Positions 17,575 through 27,358 are shown, numbered from the stretch's first letter. The stretch: 64,000 nucleotides of DNA from Volucribacter amazonae (GCF_029783845.1 NZ_LWID01000001.1:62001-126000); one strand, 5' to 3'. The notes: generated by a model not told the origin, from the sequence alone. Program-made: numbers and translations.

Positions 17575-18594
17575 TTATTTAATATTTTGTACTAGCTGTT
17601 TAATTAAGTTCGGACCATGATAAATTAAGCCCGAATATAATTGCAATAATTCTGCCCCAGCATCAATCTTTTCTTGTGCCGTTACCACAGAATTAATTCC
17701 CCCACTACCAATAATAGGGATTTTACCTTGTAATTCTTGTGCTAAACGTCGAATGATTTGCGTACTTTGCTGTTGCAAAGGTTTACCGCTTAAACCACCA
17801 AGTTGCTCAGCATTAGTCTGCCCTGTAACCCTATCACGACTAATGGTAGTATTAGTAGCAATCACACCGTCTATTTGATGACGGCATAGGCTATCGGCAA
17901 TTTGTACCAATTCTTGCTCGCTTAAATCAGGGGCGATTTTCACTGCAATAGGCACATATTTATTATATTGCTCAGTTAAATGTTGTTGGCGTTGCTTAAT
18001 CCCCGCCAACAAATCATCTAATGCCTCGCCGTATTGTAACTGGCGTAAGCCCGGGGAATTAGGCGAGGAAATATTGATCGCCACATAATCCGCATAATTA
18101 TAGACTTTATTTAAACAAAAGAGATAATCCGCCTTACCATTTTCCACCGAAGTGCGGGTGTTTTTACCAATATTTATGCCTAATACGCCGTCAAACTGTG
18201 CTTTTTGCACATTTTCTAGCACATAATCCACGCCATAATTATTAAAACCATTACGGTTAATAATCCCCTCAGCCTCCACTAAACGAAACTGGCGAGGACG
18301 AGGATTGCCCTCTTGAGCCAATGGTGTTACCGTTCCTACTTCAATAAAGCCAAAGCCCATCGCCGCAAAACCATTGATTGCCTCCGCATTTTTGTCAGCC
18401 CCAGCGGCTAGACCAATAGGGTTTTTAAACTGAATGCCCATCACTGTTTTAGGACTGCCAACGGGGCAAGCTAATAAACGTTGTAAGCCACAACGCAACG
18501 GCGAATTACCAATGACTTTAAGGGTTTTAATGGTTAATTCATGGGCTTTTTCTGGTTCTAAGCTAAAAAGCACTTTTCGGATTAATGGATACAT
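17575..18594 (-). CDS. pyrD: Dihydroorotate dehydrogenase (quinone)
   Basis: 339-residue class 2 enzyme that oxidises dihydroorotate at the membrane in pyrimidine synthesis. FMN-binding and catalytic features are intact: NPIGLAAGADKNAE, INRNGFNN, VAINISSPNSPGLR with the catalytic serine, and IIGSGGINS. The amphipathic N-terminal extension of class 2 enzymes is present (YPLIRKVLFSLEPEKAHELT). It precedes zapC on the same strand with a 92-bp gap. Confidence 0.97.
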   Translation of the reverse strand: MYPLIRKVLFSLEPEKAHELTIKTLKVIGNSPLRCGLQRLLACPVGSPKTVMGIQFKNPIGLAAGADKNAEAINGFAAMGFGFIEVGTVTPLAQEGNPRPRQFRLVEAEGIINRNGFNNYGVDYVLENVQKAQFDGVLGINIGKNTRTSVENGKADYLFCLNKVYNYADYVAINISSPNSPGLRQLQYGEALDDLLAGIKQRQQHLTEQYNKYVPIAVKIAPDLSEQELVQIADSLCRHQIDGVIATNTTISRDRVTGQTNAEQLGGLSGKPLQQQSTQIIRRLAQELQGKIPIIGSGGINSVVTAQEKIDAGAELLQLYSGLIYHGPNLIKQLVQNIK

Positions 18595-18617
18595 ACTCGT
18601 TTATCTCTCTGGATAGT

Positions 18618-18723
18618 TATCGTCGTCCCACTTTAAAATAATACTGTGTTGGCACACCTCGCCGTACTGGTTGTAGTGTCTTCGGCGTGCCGCCTTGTCT
18701 TATTTTAAATTGAAACGACTATA
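18618..18723. repeat. TATAGTCG palindromic repeat, full-length
   Basis: A 106-bp copy reading TATCGTCGTCCCACTTTAA ... GCCGTACTGG ... CTTCGGCGTGCCGCC ... AATTGAAACGACTATA. It lies in the pepN-pyrD gap, 24 bases upstream of the pyrD ATG, so it would be part of or next to the pyrD leader. Confidence 0.88.
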
Positions 18724-18750
18724 TAACTGTTTGGATTACAAACATAGATA

Positions 18751-21363
18751 CTATGCTTGCAAGGCTTTCTCAATTTTTTCAAATAAATCCTTAGATAAGT
18801 TTTCCACTTCGCTCAAACGTTCTAAGGCACGCTTCATTAAGGTTTGTCGTTGTTCATCATAACGATTAAAACGGATTAAAGGTTCAATCAAACGGGCAGC
18901 AACCTGTGGATTGGTTTCATTTAATTTTAATAGAATATCCGTTAAAAAACGATAACCTGAACCATCAATTGCATGGAAATGACGAGGATTTTGATTAACA
19001 AAACTGCCTACCAATGCACGCAAACGATTTGGATTATTAAAATTAAAACTTGGGTGTGAAATAAGCTGTTGCACAATTTCTAACACATTTTCATCAGGTC
19101 TAGTGGCTTGTAAAGCAAACCATTTATCCATAACCAAGCCATCTTGTTGCCATTTTTGCTCAAAATCTGCTAATAAATTATCACGACAAGCTAATCCTGC
19201 TTTGCTCGCGGCATTTAATGCCGCCAAGCTATCAGTCATATTATTAGCATAGAGATAATGTTGATTAACAACACTATTACCGAACTCCGTAAAGGCTAGA
19301 TAAGATAAACAAAGATTACGCAAACCACGCAAGGCAATATCTTCTGGTACTACCCGATATTGTTCAAGTTTAATCTGATTATAGATTTTTAACCATTGTT
19401 GCTTAAATTGTTGTGCTAAAGTGTGTAGCATAAAATCTCTAACTACCGCAATTCCCTCAGGATCAATGGTTTTTACCTTTTCCGCAAACTCAGTTTCTTT
19501 TGGTAAGGTTAAAATTAATGTCGTTAATTCAATATCCTGCTGATAATCCACTAATACTTGCCCAAATGCCGCTAAGACCGATTGAGAAAATTGCAAACTT
19601 TGTTCGAGCTGATAACGCATTAAGTTTTCACGTAATTCTTTCGCCCATAACATTTGAGCTGCGTCCCAACGCACAAAATCATTTTCAGCAAATTGTAACA
19701 GGGTAACAAGTTGTTCCACTTCATAATTATAATCCAGTTTTACAGGGGCTGAAAAATCACATAATAAAGCTGGGATTGGACGCTGATACACATTATGGAA
19801 TTCAAAAACCTGCTCTTTTTGTGTTACGTTTAGCACATCATTAAGGGTACGCCCCTCGTATTGCAAAGAAATTTTATCGCCATTCTCGCTATATAAGGCA
19901 ATTTTTAATGGAATATGCAAATTAATTTTATCCATTTGATCGGCAGTGGCTGGCGTATGCTGTACAACAGTTAATTGATAACAATGTTTTCCTGCATCAT
20001 AATGATCGGTTACCGTCAATTCAGGTGTTCCCGATTGGCTATACCAACGGCGAAATTGGCTTAAATCAATGCCTGAGGCTTGCTCCATTGCTGCCACAAA
20101 ATCTTCGCAAGTGGCGGCTTTACCGTCATTTTGTGCAATATATAATTGCATACCCGCTTGGAATTTTTGCTCGCCTAACAAAGTATGTAACATACGAATA
20201 ACCTCTGCCCCCTTTTCATATACCGTAACGGTATAAAAGTTATTCATTTCAATCACTTTTTCAGGACGAATTGGGTGCGACATTGGGCTGGCATCTTCGG
20301 CAAATTGAATTGTGCGTAAAAAACGCACATTATTAATCCGATTAACTGCTCTTGAGCCTGTATCTGAGGAAAACTCTTGATCACGAAAAACCGTTAAGCC
20401 CTCTTTTAGACTAAGTTGAAACCAATCTCGGCAAGTAATGCGATTGCCTGTCCAATTATGGAAATACTCGTGAGCAATCACACTTTCAATGCCCATATAA
20501 TCTTCATCAGTAGCGGTTTGTGGATTGGCTAGCACAAACTTAGAATTAAAAATATTTAACCCTTTGTTTTCCATTGCGCCCATATTAAAGAAATCTACCG
20601 CCACGATCATATAAATATCTAAATCATATTCTAAACCAAAGCGTTCCTCGTCCCATTTCATCGCTTTTTTCAGGCTTGCCATCGCCCAATCTGCACGGTT
20701 TAAATTGCCTTTATCTACAAACAATTCTAATGTCACTTGGCGACCACTACGAGTCACAAAGTGATCCTGTAACAAATCAAAGTCCCCTGCCACTAAAGCA
20801 AATAAATAACTTGGCTTAGGGAAAGGATCTTGCCATTCTACCCAATGTTTCCCCTCTGCTAACTCGCCACAGGCAACTTTATTACCATTTGATAATAAAT
20901 AAGGATAAGTAGTTTTATCCGCCACAATTCTCGTGGTATAACGTGCCAATACATCAGGACGATCTAGCATATAAGTAATTTGGCGAAATCCCTCCGCCTC
21001 ACATTGAGTACAAAGTGCCTCGCCCGATTGGTATAACCCTTGTAACGACGTATTTTCCGCCGGCACTAAAATAGTATTAATGGTTAATTCAAATTCATCA
21101 GCCGCTAATTCACTTAAATCTAATGTCAGCCCTTCGCCATCTTGCTGATATTGGCTAAAAGGTTGCTGATTAATTTGCACTTGCTCAAATTGAAAACTAT
21201 GTCCATCTAAACGTAATTGGGTAGCTTGTGGGTTAAGGCGTTTAACCAAACTTTTGGCGGTTACCAAGGTTCTTTGCGGATCTAATTGGAAATCAAGAAA
21301 AATATCGGTAATGGTAAAATCGGGCGTTTTATAATCTTTTCTATATTTTGCTTTAGCGACCAT
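18751..21363 (-). CDS. pepN: Aminopeptidase N
   Basis: 870-residue M1 metallopeptidase that trims N-terminal residues from peptides in the cytoplasm. The exopeptidase motif GAMEN and the zinc site HEYFHNW with the distant glutamate in LKEGLTVFRD are intact, and the family tail domain is full length. The ATG at 21363 is followed by the usual AKYRKDYKTPDF block. It diverges from purE. Confidence 0.97.
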   Translation of the reverse strand: MVAKAKYRKDYKTPDFTITDIFLDFQLDPQRTLVTAKSLVKRLNPQATQLRLDGHSFQFEQVQINQQPFSQYQQDGEGLTLDLSELAADEFELTINTILVPAENTSLQGLYQSGEALCTQCEAEGFRQITYMLDRPDVLARYTTRIVADKTTYPYLLSNGNKVACGELAEGKHWVEWQDPFPKPSYLFALVAGDFDLLQDHFVTRSGRQVTLELFVDKGNLNRADWAMASLKKAMKWDEERFGLEYDLDIYMIVAVDFFNMGAMENKGLNIFNSKFVLANPQTATDEDYMGIESVIAHEYFHNWTGNRITCRDWFQLSLKEGLTVFRDQEFSSDTGSRAVNRINNVRFLRTIQFAEDASPMSHPIRPEKVIEMNNFYTVTVYEKGAEVIRMLHTLLGEQKFQAGMQLYIAQNDGKAATCEDFVAAMEQASGIDLSQFRRWYSQSGTPELTVTDHYDAGKHCYQLTVVQHTPATADQMDKINLHIPLKIALYSENGDKISLQYEGRTLNDVLNVTQKEQVFEFHNVYQRPIPALLCDFSAPVKLDYNYEVEQLVTLLQFAENDFVRWDAAQMLWAKELRENLMRYQLEQSLQFSQSVLAAFGQVLVDYQQDIELTTLILTLPKETEFAEKVKTIDPEGIAVVRDFMLHTLAQQFKQQWLKIYNQIKLEQYRVVPEDIALRGLRNLCLSYLAFTEFGNSVVNQHYLYANNMTDSLAALNAASKAGLACRDNLLADFEQKWQQDGLVMDKWFALQATRPDENVLEIVQQLISHPSFNFNNPNRLRALVGSFVNQNPRHFHAIDGSGYRFLTDILLKLNETNPQVAARLIEPLIRFNRYDEQRQTLMKRALERLSEVENLSKDLFEKIEKALQA

Positions 21364-21532
21364 ACTAAATTATCCATTATTAAAAAATTAAAAATTAAGT
21401 GTAGGATAAATATTTATCCCTTAACTTGCAACTATCCAACATAAAATTCTTTGCAAAAACAGACCGCACTTTTGCTAAAATCATGCTATCCTTAGTTATC
21501 TTTTTTATTTCACACTTTTGGAACATTCATTT

Positions 21533-22033
21533 ATGTCAAACAAGCAACCACAAATCGCCATTGTTATGGGTTCACAAAGCGATTGGTCAACTATGCAAGA
21601 AGCCAGTCAAATTCTCGATCAATTCGCTATTCCCTACCACGTTGAGATCGTTTCGGCTCATCGCACCCCTGATAAACTCTTTCACTTTGCCGAAAACGCC
21701 GAGCAAAAGGGTTATAAAGTGATTATTGCTGGGGCTGGCGGTGCCGCTCATTTACCTGGAATGATCGCCGCCAAAACTCTTGTACCAGTGTTGGGTGTAC
21801 CAGTAAAAAGCGCAATGTTAAGTGGTATAGATAGCTTATATTCCATTGTACAAATGCCGAAAGGTATTCCTGTGGGTACATTGGCGATTGGCCCAGCTGG
21901 TGCAGCAAATGCAGGTTTATTAGCCGCTCAAATTCTTGCGGCATTTGATCCCCAATTAGCCAATCGTTTGCGTGAGTTTCGTCAAGCACAAACGGATTTT
22001 ATACTCAATAACCCAGATCCACGAGGTAATTAA
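21533..22033 (+). CDS. purE: N5-carboxyaminoimidazole ribonucleotide mutase
   Basis: 166-residue PurE class I enzyme of purine synthesis. Signature blocks IVMGSQSDW, VSAHRTPD and IIAGAGGAAHLPGM are intact. The ATG at 21533 gives the normal N-terminus; the upstream ATG at 21518 adds five residues with no ribosome site. Its stop codon is immediately followed by the purK ATG. No PurR-like operator was recognised upstream. Confidence 0.97.
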   Translation: MSNKQPQIAIVMGSQSDWSTMQEASQILDQFAIPYHVEIVSAHRTPDKLFHFAENAEQKGYKVIIAGAGGAAHLPGMIAAKTLVPVLGVPVKSAMLSGIDSLYSIVQMPKGIPVGTLAIGPAGAANAGLLAAQILAAFDPQLANRLREFRQAQTDFILNNPDPRGN

Positions 22034-23113
22034 ATGTCGGAACAATCACTTTATCCAACGGTTTATGTGCTAGGCAATGGACAACTTGGGCGTATGCTAG
22101 CTTATGCAGGCGCGCCTTTAGATATTGACGTAAAGCCTTTAGCCTTTGATCAGCCTGTCTTTAATTTAGCCCACGATAGCCTCATTACCGCAGAAATTGA
22201 ACGCTGGGCAGAAACCCCTTTAACCGAAATGCTTGCCCAACACCCTAATTTTGTCAATCAACAAGTGTTTGGTTTATTAGCGGATCGTCTTAGTCAAAAA
22301 TCCTTACTTGATGAACTCAATCTGCCAACCTCGCCTTGGCAATTAGTTAAAAGTGCGGTGGATTTTAGCGATATTTTTCGCCAAATATCGCCGAAAGTGG
22401 TGGTAAAACGCCGTACAGGGGGGTATGACGGACGTGGGCAATGGATTATTGAACAACATAATCTTGAGCAACTTAGCCAAGAGCTTTGGGGCGAAATTAT
22501 TGCTGAAGCCTTTATCCCTTTTGACTATGAAGTTTCTTTAGTGGGCGCAAGATTTGCCAATGGCGAAAAGCGTTTTTATCCTGTAACCCATAACCTACAA
22601 CAAAATGGGATTTTGCGTTATAGCGTAGTGACCCAATCCAGCTCGCCGTTACAAGCTCAAGCCGAAATGATGCTGGGCAAAATTATGGATAAACTCAATT
22701 ATATTGGCGTAATGGCAATGGAATGTTTTGTGGTGGGCGATCAATTATTAATTAATGAACTCGCCCCTCGTGTACATAATAGCGGACATTGGACGCAATT
22801 AGGGGCAAATATCAGCCAATTTGAATTGCATTTGCGTGCTTTACTGAATTTACCGACACCGCCATTAATGCTTACTGCTCCAACGGTAATGGTCAATTTA
22901 ATTGGCACTGAACATAATCCAGCTTGGTTAAGCAATCCCCTAGCCCAATTACATTGGTATGGTAAAGCAGTGCGACCAGGGCGAAAAGTAGGACATATTA
23001 ACTTAGCCCATCAAACCCATAGCGAATTAATTGCGCAATTACAACAGCTTGCTACACAACTACCCGAAGATTATCAGGTTGGACTAAACTGGGCAATAAG
23101 CCAATTAAAATAA
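22034..23113 (+). CDS. purK: 5-(carboxyamino)imidazole ribonucleotide synthase
   Basis: 359-residue ATP-grasp enzyme that carboxylates aminoimidazole ribonucleotide before PurE acts. VLGNGQLGRMLAYA at the N-terminus, VVKRRTGGYDGRGQW for ATP binding and ELAPRVHNSGHWT near the end are diagnostic. The start abuts the purE stop with GAGG inside purE, so the two are coupled in one operon. Confidence 0.97.
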   Translation: MSEQSLYPTVYVLGNGQLGRMLAYAGAPLDIDVKPLAFDQPVFNLAHDSLITAEIERWAETPLTEMLAQHPNFVNQQVFGLLADRLSQKSLLDELNLPTSPWQLVKSAVDFSDIFRQISPKVVVKRRTGGYDGRGQWIIEQHNLEQLSQELWGEIIAEAFIPFDYEVSLVGARFANGEKRFYPVTHNLQQNGILRYSVVTQSSSPLQAQAEMMLGKIMDKLNYIGVMAMECFVVGDQLLINELAPRVHNSGHWTQLGANISQFELHLRALLNLPTPPLMLTAPTVMVNLIGTEHNPAWLSNPLAQLHWYGKAVRPGRKVGHINLAHQTHSELIAQLQQLATQLPEDYQVGLNWAISQLK

Positions 23114-23265
23114 ATCTAATAAATAAAGAGGTAATTTGATAAAAATTTAATAGATTTTTATTCTTATTACCTATTTATATGTAATACTTGCTAAACAAAA
23201 GGAAGTTAAGTATAAAAAACAACACACAACATTAATGATTGACACTATAAAGTAAGGATTAAATT

Positions 23266-24456
23266 ATGTTTGAACAAATTAAAGCTGCCCCTGCAGATCC
23301 TATCCTTGGTTTAGGCGAAGCCTTTAAATCAGAAACCCGTTCGCCAAAAATTAATTTAGGCATTGGGGTTTACAAAGATGCTCAAGGCAATACCCCTATC
23401 GTCAAAGCGGTAAAACAAGCGGAACAACGCCTATTAGACACCGAAACCAGCAAAAATTACCTTACCATTGACGGCTTAGCCAGCTTTAACCAGCAAACCC
23501 AAGTGCTATTATTTGGCGAAGACAGTGAAATTATTGCTCAACAACGTGCCAAAACCGCTCAAAGTCTTGGTGGAACAGGGGCATTACGCATTGCTGCTGA
23601 ATTTATTAAACGTCAAACCAATGCGAAAAATGTTTGGATCTCCACCCCAACGTGGCCAAATCACAACGCCATTTTTAATGCCGTAGGGATCAATATTCGT
23701 GAATATCGTTACTATGATAAAGAAAATAAAAAATTAGATTGGGACAATTTAATCGCTGATTTAAGCCAAGCTGAAGCAGGCGACGTAGTTTTGTTACACG
23801 GTTGCTGCCACAACCCAACAGGAATCGATCCAACCCCTGCACAATGGCAACAACTCGCCGATTTATCCGCACAAAAAGGCTGGTTGCCGCTATTTGATTT
23901 TGCTTATCAAGGCTTTGCCAACGGTTTAGAGCAAGACGCTATCGGTTTACGCACCTTTGCCAACAATCATCGTGAATTATTAATTTCCAGTTCTTATTCC
24001 AAAAACTTTGGCTTATATAATGAACGTGTTGGGGCATTTACCCTTGTGGCGGACAATAAAGAAATCGCAGAACGTGCCTTTAGCCAAGTGAAAGCCATTA
24101 TCCGCACCCTCTACTCTAACCCATCATCACATGGTGCAAGTGCGGTTGCGTTAGTGTTAAGCGATGCAACATTAAAAGCTCAATGGATCGAAGAACTGGC
24201 AGAAATGCGTAACCGTATTAAACAAATGCGTCAGCGTTTTGTGGATTTACTAAAAGAATACGGTGCTGAGCAAGATTTCAGCTTTATTATTGAACAAAAT
24301 GGTATGTTTTCATTCAGTGGCTTAACACCAGAACAAGTAGATCGGCTAAAAGATGAATTCGCCATTTACGCCGTACGCTCAGGACGTATTAACGTCGCAG
24401 GTATTACCGAAGACAACATTCGCTATTTATGCGAAAGCATTGTGAAAGTGTTGTAA
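23266..24456 (+). CDS. aspC: Aspartate/aromatic aminotransferase, class I
   Basis: 396-residue PLP enzyme of the AspC/TyrB group that transaminates aspartate with 2-oxoglutarate. The PLP lysine lies in SSSYSKNFGLYNERVG; CHNPTGIDPT and the substrate arginine near SGRINVAGI are intact. AAGGA precedes the ATG. AspC and TyrB cannot be split with certainty by eye; the overall match is more AspC-like. A strong terminator follows. Confidence 0.9.
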   Translation: MFEQIKAAPADPILGLGEAFKSETRSPKINLGIGVYKDAQGNTPIVKAVKQAEQRLLDTETSKNYLTIDGLASFNQQTQVLLFGEDSEIIAQQRAKTAQSLGGTGALRIAAEFIKRQTNAKNVWISTPTWPNHNAIFNAVGINIREYRYYDKENKKLDWDNLIADLSQAEAGDVVLLHGCCHNPTGIDPTPAQWQQLADLSAQKGWLPLFDFAYQGFANGLEQDAIGLRTFANNHRELLISSSYSKNFGLYNERVGAFTLVADNKEIAERAFSQVKAIIRTLYSNPSSHGASAVALVLSDATLKAQWIEELAEMRNRIKQMRQRFVDLLKEYGAEQDFSFIIEQNGMFSFSGLTPEQVDRLKDEFAIYAVRSGRINVAGITEDNIRYLCESIVKVL

Positions 24457-24477
24457 GATATTAATGATTATTAAATC

Positions 24478-24507
24478 AAAAGCGATAACTTTGTTATCGC
24501 TTTTTTT
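24478..24507 (+). terminator. Rho-independent terminator of aspC
   Basis: AGCGATAAC (24481-24489), a three-base loop and GTTATCGCT (24493-24501), flanked by A-run and followed by seven T. Classic intrinsic terminator about 25 bases after the stop. From here to 24711 I see only AT-rich DNA with one uptake signal. Confidence 0.92.
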
Positions 24508-24711
24508 ACTAATATCAATACCTTATCTTAGCGTTTTTAATTGACAATATTTTTTAAATTAAGACAGGATTGATTTTAGAATTTTTTGTTTTTATGCAAT
24601 TTCATTAATACTTTCGCCAAAACGAGAAAAAGCGAAAAGAATTGAAAAACAAACCGCACTTTTCTATCTTATTTCAAATTAAAACTATATTTAACCACTT
24701 TTACCACTTAT

Positions 24712-25184
24712 TTATTCTGTTGAATAAAATGTATTCGCTAACCATTGAATAATTTTAGCATCAATACGATTTAATAAACTTGGATTTAATGGAATAATAT
24801 CATAATGAAAAAAATCAATATAATCTTCTTTAATAGAATAATGATAGAAATCATTATAATTAGATTGATCCCAACAAATATCTCTACGATAATAAAGCAT
24901 ATTGTTATCTTTATCTGTAACAATAACTGCTGTTCTTCCCCATTCACCTACATACCATGTTTTAACAAATACTTTTCTATTCTCTAAGTATTTTTTGCTT
25001 TTTCTTGATATTCTAATGTAGAAAACCTATCATATATTAGATCTTCATTAAAATAGTATCTTTCATCATTTTTATCTAAATTATTAATTAATTTATTTAC
25101 TCCTGTAATTCGCCAATGCTGGACAATCACAAAGGTTAAAAACAGGCTTAATAAGCTAATTAATATTATTTTTAGTGTTTTCAT
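24712..25184 (-). pseudogene. Frameshifted small membrane-anchored protein
   Basis: Two fragments join into one gene. The 5' part (ATG 25184 to stop 24984) codes an N-terminal membrane segment and a charged region ending EYQEKAKNT. One extra A in the run at 24991-24996 would continue it as KKYLENRKVFVKTWYVGEW and on into the second fragment to 24712, giving about 157 residues. I do not recognise the family. It directly follows the vgrG remnant on the same strand, 23 bp away, a position often used by T6SS effector or immunity genes; that is inference. The six-A run is a slippage-prone site, so phase variation or sequencing error are both possible. Confidence 0.72.
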
Positions 25185-25207
25185 TTGATTTTCCTTTTAT
25201 TAATTTA

Positions 25208-25993
25208 CTACTTTTCATTTTCTGTTATAGATATTTCCATTTGAGGAAAGAAATAAGTTTGTGATTCAAATAATTCATTTTCTACCAGTTTTTGAGTTTC
25301 TCCTTTATCATTTGTATTTCCTGTTATTAAACGATTATTTTTCGTTAAAATAGCAAACTCTCTTTTATTTATTGCATAGTTCGTTTTATCATCTTGTAAT
25401 TTAAACCTGATATGCTCATTTTCGCTGGGTTGGATATTCTGATATTGAACCTCTTTTTCTTGTAAACCAATTCTTATTCCATTTAACCAAATGCCTTCTG
25501 CATCAATAAGAATACTATTTTGTGCAAATCGCAGTAGCAATTTTTCATTATCCATAATTAAGCTGGTTTGTTTACCCACCTCTAATTTAATTTCTTCCTG
25601 TCCATAATGAAAGATTTGTTTAGCAATAACGCTTTTTAGTAGACTAATCGTTTCGGCTGAACTTCCAGCTAACACATTTTTTACTTCATTACCTGTGGTA
25701 ATTTGAGTCTGTCTTCCTCGATCAATTTGGGTAAATTGTTGCCCGCCTACATTTAAAGTGCGGTCATTTTTGATAATATTTTTTTGATCTCGTTGTACTT
25801 CTGTTGTCATATTACGTTGAGCATGAATATCAAAACGTTAAACACGACCAATAATAATAGGTGATCGGGATCGCCCTCTAAAAAACTCACTATCACTTCT
25901 TGTCCTATCAGTATGTAATACTAAAGCATCTTCATAAGCAACAGTTTGTGATGATAGATTGATGCTAACATCAAGTGATTTTTTCACTGCCAT
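25208..25993 (-). pseudogene. vgrG: Type VI secretion spike protein VgrG, decayed remnant
   Basis: The longest open part (25810 to 25208) is the VgrG beta-helix tail: MTTEVQRDQKNIIKNDRTL followed by NVGGQQF. Just upstream, in the same frame but behind a TAA, reads RFDIHAQRN; further upstream PIIIGRV and, in another frame, IGQEVIVSFLEGDPDH, all VgrG blocks. About sixty residues between GRV and RFD are missing. The most 5' part (ATG 25993, MAVKKSLDVSINLSSQ) is not VgrG-like, so a deletion joined unrelated sequence. No other T6SS gene is in the window. Confidence 0.82.
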
Positions 25994-26247
25994 TGTATTT
26001 GCCTAAAAAAATTAAAGGAATTTAAGAAAAGAATTTTGACTAAATAGTAATATCACAAATTATAAAACAATCTGGTTAAATTATCATCATCAAAGTAAAT
26101 AATATGATATAAAGGAAATGAAAATAGTCGTTAATTAATTATTAAAGTAAAATTAATATAGCTATATTATAGAATAAAAAACCAAGAAGATTTGTTGGTA
26201 AAAAATTTACCCTTGCTATAAGTACAAGGGTAAGCGAAAAAATATTG

Positions 26248-26353
26248 TATAGTCGTTTCAATTAAAAATAAGACAAGGTAGTATGCCGAATACAGTACAA
26301 CTAGTACGGCGAAGCGTGCCAACACTGTATTATTTTAAAGTGGAATGACTATA
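26248..26353. repeat. TATAGTCG palindromic repeat, full-length
   Basis: 106 bp from TATAGTCGTTTCAATTAAA to TTTAAAGTGGAATGACTATA with the internal TACAGTACAACTAGTACGG block. It lies in the 450-bp AT-rich gap between the vgrG remnant and the DUF333 lipoprotein, where I see no gene. Confidence 0.9.
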
Positions 26354-26442
26354 TATTACTTTCCTACGAAAACTTACTTAGAAATAAAAATATCCTAAAA
26401 TTAGGGCTATATTAACTAGCCCTATATTTTCCAAAATTTTTA

Positions 26443-26931
26443 TTAATTTTTATGCAATTGTTGCTTTTCATCAAATTGCACTTGCAAAATGCCTTCTACT
26501 TGCTGTAGGACTTGTTTAGTTTTATCTGGTTGAGGGGTTTTAATTGCAAAAGCTGCAAAATTTTTATAGTCATAAACAATCTCTGCTGATTGTTGATGAA
26601 TCGCTGTTAATACCTTATCGCGTTTAGCAACATCATAATAAACAATTAGTACATCAGAATTAGATTGATTAGTCTGCTTATCCATTGCCTGTTGCTGACG
26701 ATAAAAATCCCATTCATCAACTTGTTCACCATTGGGTAACAAACATATCCCATATTCATTCCCTTGCGCATCTCGTTTTACCTCTGATTTTCCTCCTTGT
26801 TGCTCACAATAAACCGAAGCTGGATTTGCCATACCAATCATTAGCAATTCCGATTGTTCTTCTTGTATTTGATGAACATCACTACAAGCGGCAAGAGTTA
26901 AAAATGCACTGATAGCTAATATTTTTTTCAT
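26443..26931 (-). CDS. DUF333-domain lipoprotein with an I9-like tail
   Basis: 162 residues. Signal peptide II with lipobox LAAC (Cys16). Residues 35-75 (NPASVYCEQQGG...GICLLPNGEQVDEWDFYR) are a DUF333 domain with its two conserved cysteines. The C-terminal half (VLIVYYDVAKRDKVLTAI ... FAAFAIKTP ... VEGILQVQFDE) has the alternating pattern of subtilisin-propeptide/inhibitor I9-like domains; this second call is by eye only. Such a protein could be a periplasmic or surface protease inhibitor. Monocistronic. Confidence 0.75.
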   Translation of the reverse strand: MKKILAISAFLTLAACSDVHQIQEEQSELLMIGMANPASVYCEQQGGKSEVKRDAQGNEYGICLLPNGEQVDEWDFYRQQQAMDKQTNQSNSDVLIVYYDVAKRDKVLTAIHQQSAEIVYDYKNFAAFAIKTPQPDKTKQVLQQVEGILQVQFDEKQQLHKN

Positions 26932-27021
26932 TCTTATCCTCGTTTTACGAAATAATTTACCTTAACAAGTTATATATGACCCTATATATTGATAAAAGTT
27001 GTCAAAATTTAATAAAAGGCA

Positions 27022-27052
27022 TAAAAAAAGCCTTAAAATATTTAAGGCTTTG
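27022..27052 (-). terminator. Terminator left of the satellite, possibly the old ssrA terminator
   Basis: AAAGCCTTAAA (27027-27037) and TTTAAGGCTTT (27041-27051) form a perfect stem; on the minus strand a run of seven T follows. It stands just outside the likely left attachment site. Before insertion this would have been the terminator of ssrA, an inference supported by the similar stem inside the right end (38299-38333). Confidence 0.75.
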
Positions 27053-27073
27053 TTATATCCAGTTATGTCTATT

Positions 27074-27084
27074 TGGTGCTGGGG
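27074..27084. other. Probable left attachment site of the satellite
   Basis: TGGTGCTGGGG is an imperfect direct copy of the ssrA 3' end on the same strand (TGGTGGAGCTGGGG, 38367-38380). The following bases also partly match. This is where an element integrated at ssrA should leave its distal junction. The match is short and gapped, so the boundary is approximate. Confidence 0.5.
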
Positions 27085-27143
27085 TCATCTGAATTAATAA
27101 CCTTTAAGCCTTGATAATAATGAATTCTTTTCAATTCAACTCT

Positions 27144-27171
27144 TGTTCATAGTCCATACCATAGTCCATAA
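27144..27171. repeat. Left copy of a 28-bp direct repeat
   Basis: Identical over 28 bases to 38229-38256. It is itself built of two copies of CATAGTCCATA in tandem. Placed about 60 bp inside the left junction, it fits an arm-type integrase or excisionase site. Confidence 0.75.
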
Positions 27172-27236
27172 AAACAAATTCATCATTTTTTAACCAATTA
27201 TAAGTCAAAAACACAAAAAACTTTTTTTATAAAAAA

Positions 27237-27358
27237 TTCTTAACTTCTTAACTTCTTAACTCTTTTATCCGTAACTATTTGAAATAAAAAAGAAAAATAG
27301 CATAACAAGCAAATAAATTTCTTAACCTGTTCTTAACTCTTTAACCTTATTTCTTAAC
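27237..27358. repeat. Left iteron cluster (TTCTTAAC x6)
   Basis: TTCTTAAC occurs at 27237, 27245 and 27253 in perfect tandem, then at 27319, 27330 and 27351. The cluster lies about 240 bp beyond the end of the helicase gene. P4-type satellites replicate from iteron-bearing ori and crr regions bound by the alpha protein, so a replication role is likely by analogy. An eight-T/eight-G run follows at 27379-27394. The rest of the 26932-27594 gap contains no gene. Confidence 0.7.

Noticed and set aside
21425..21532. PurR operator or purine riboswitch before purE
   Set aside because: No operator palindrome and no riboswitch core could be seen; only an uptake signal.
27237..27260. Tandem TTCTTAAC as a simple phase-variable repeat
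   Set aside because: It is outside any gene and recurs in inverted orientation 9.4 kb away, which fits iterons better.
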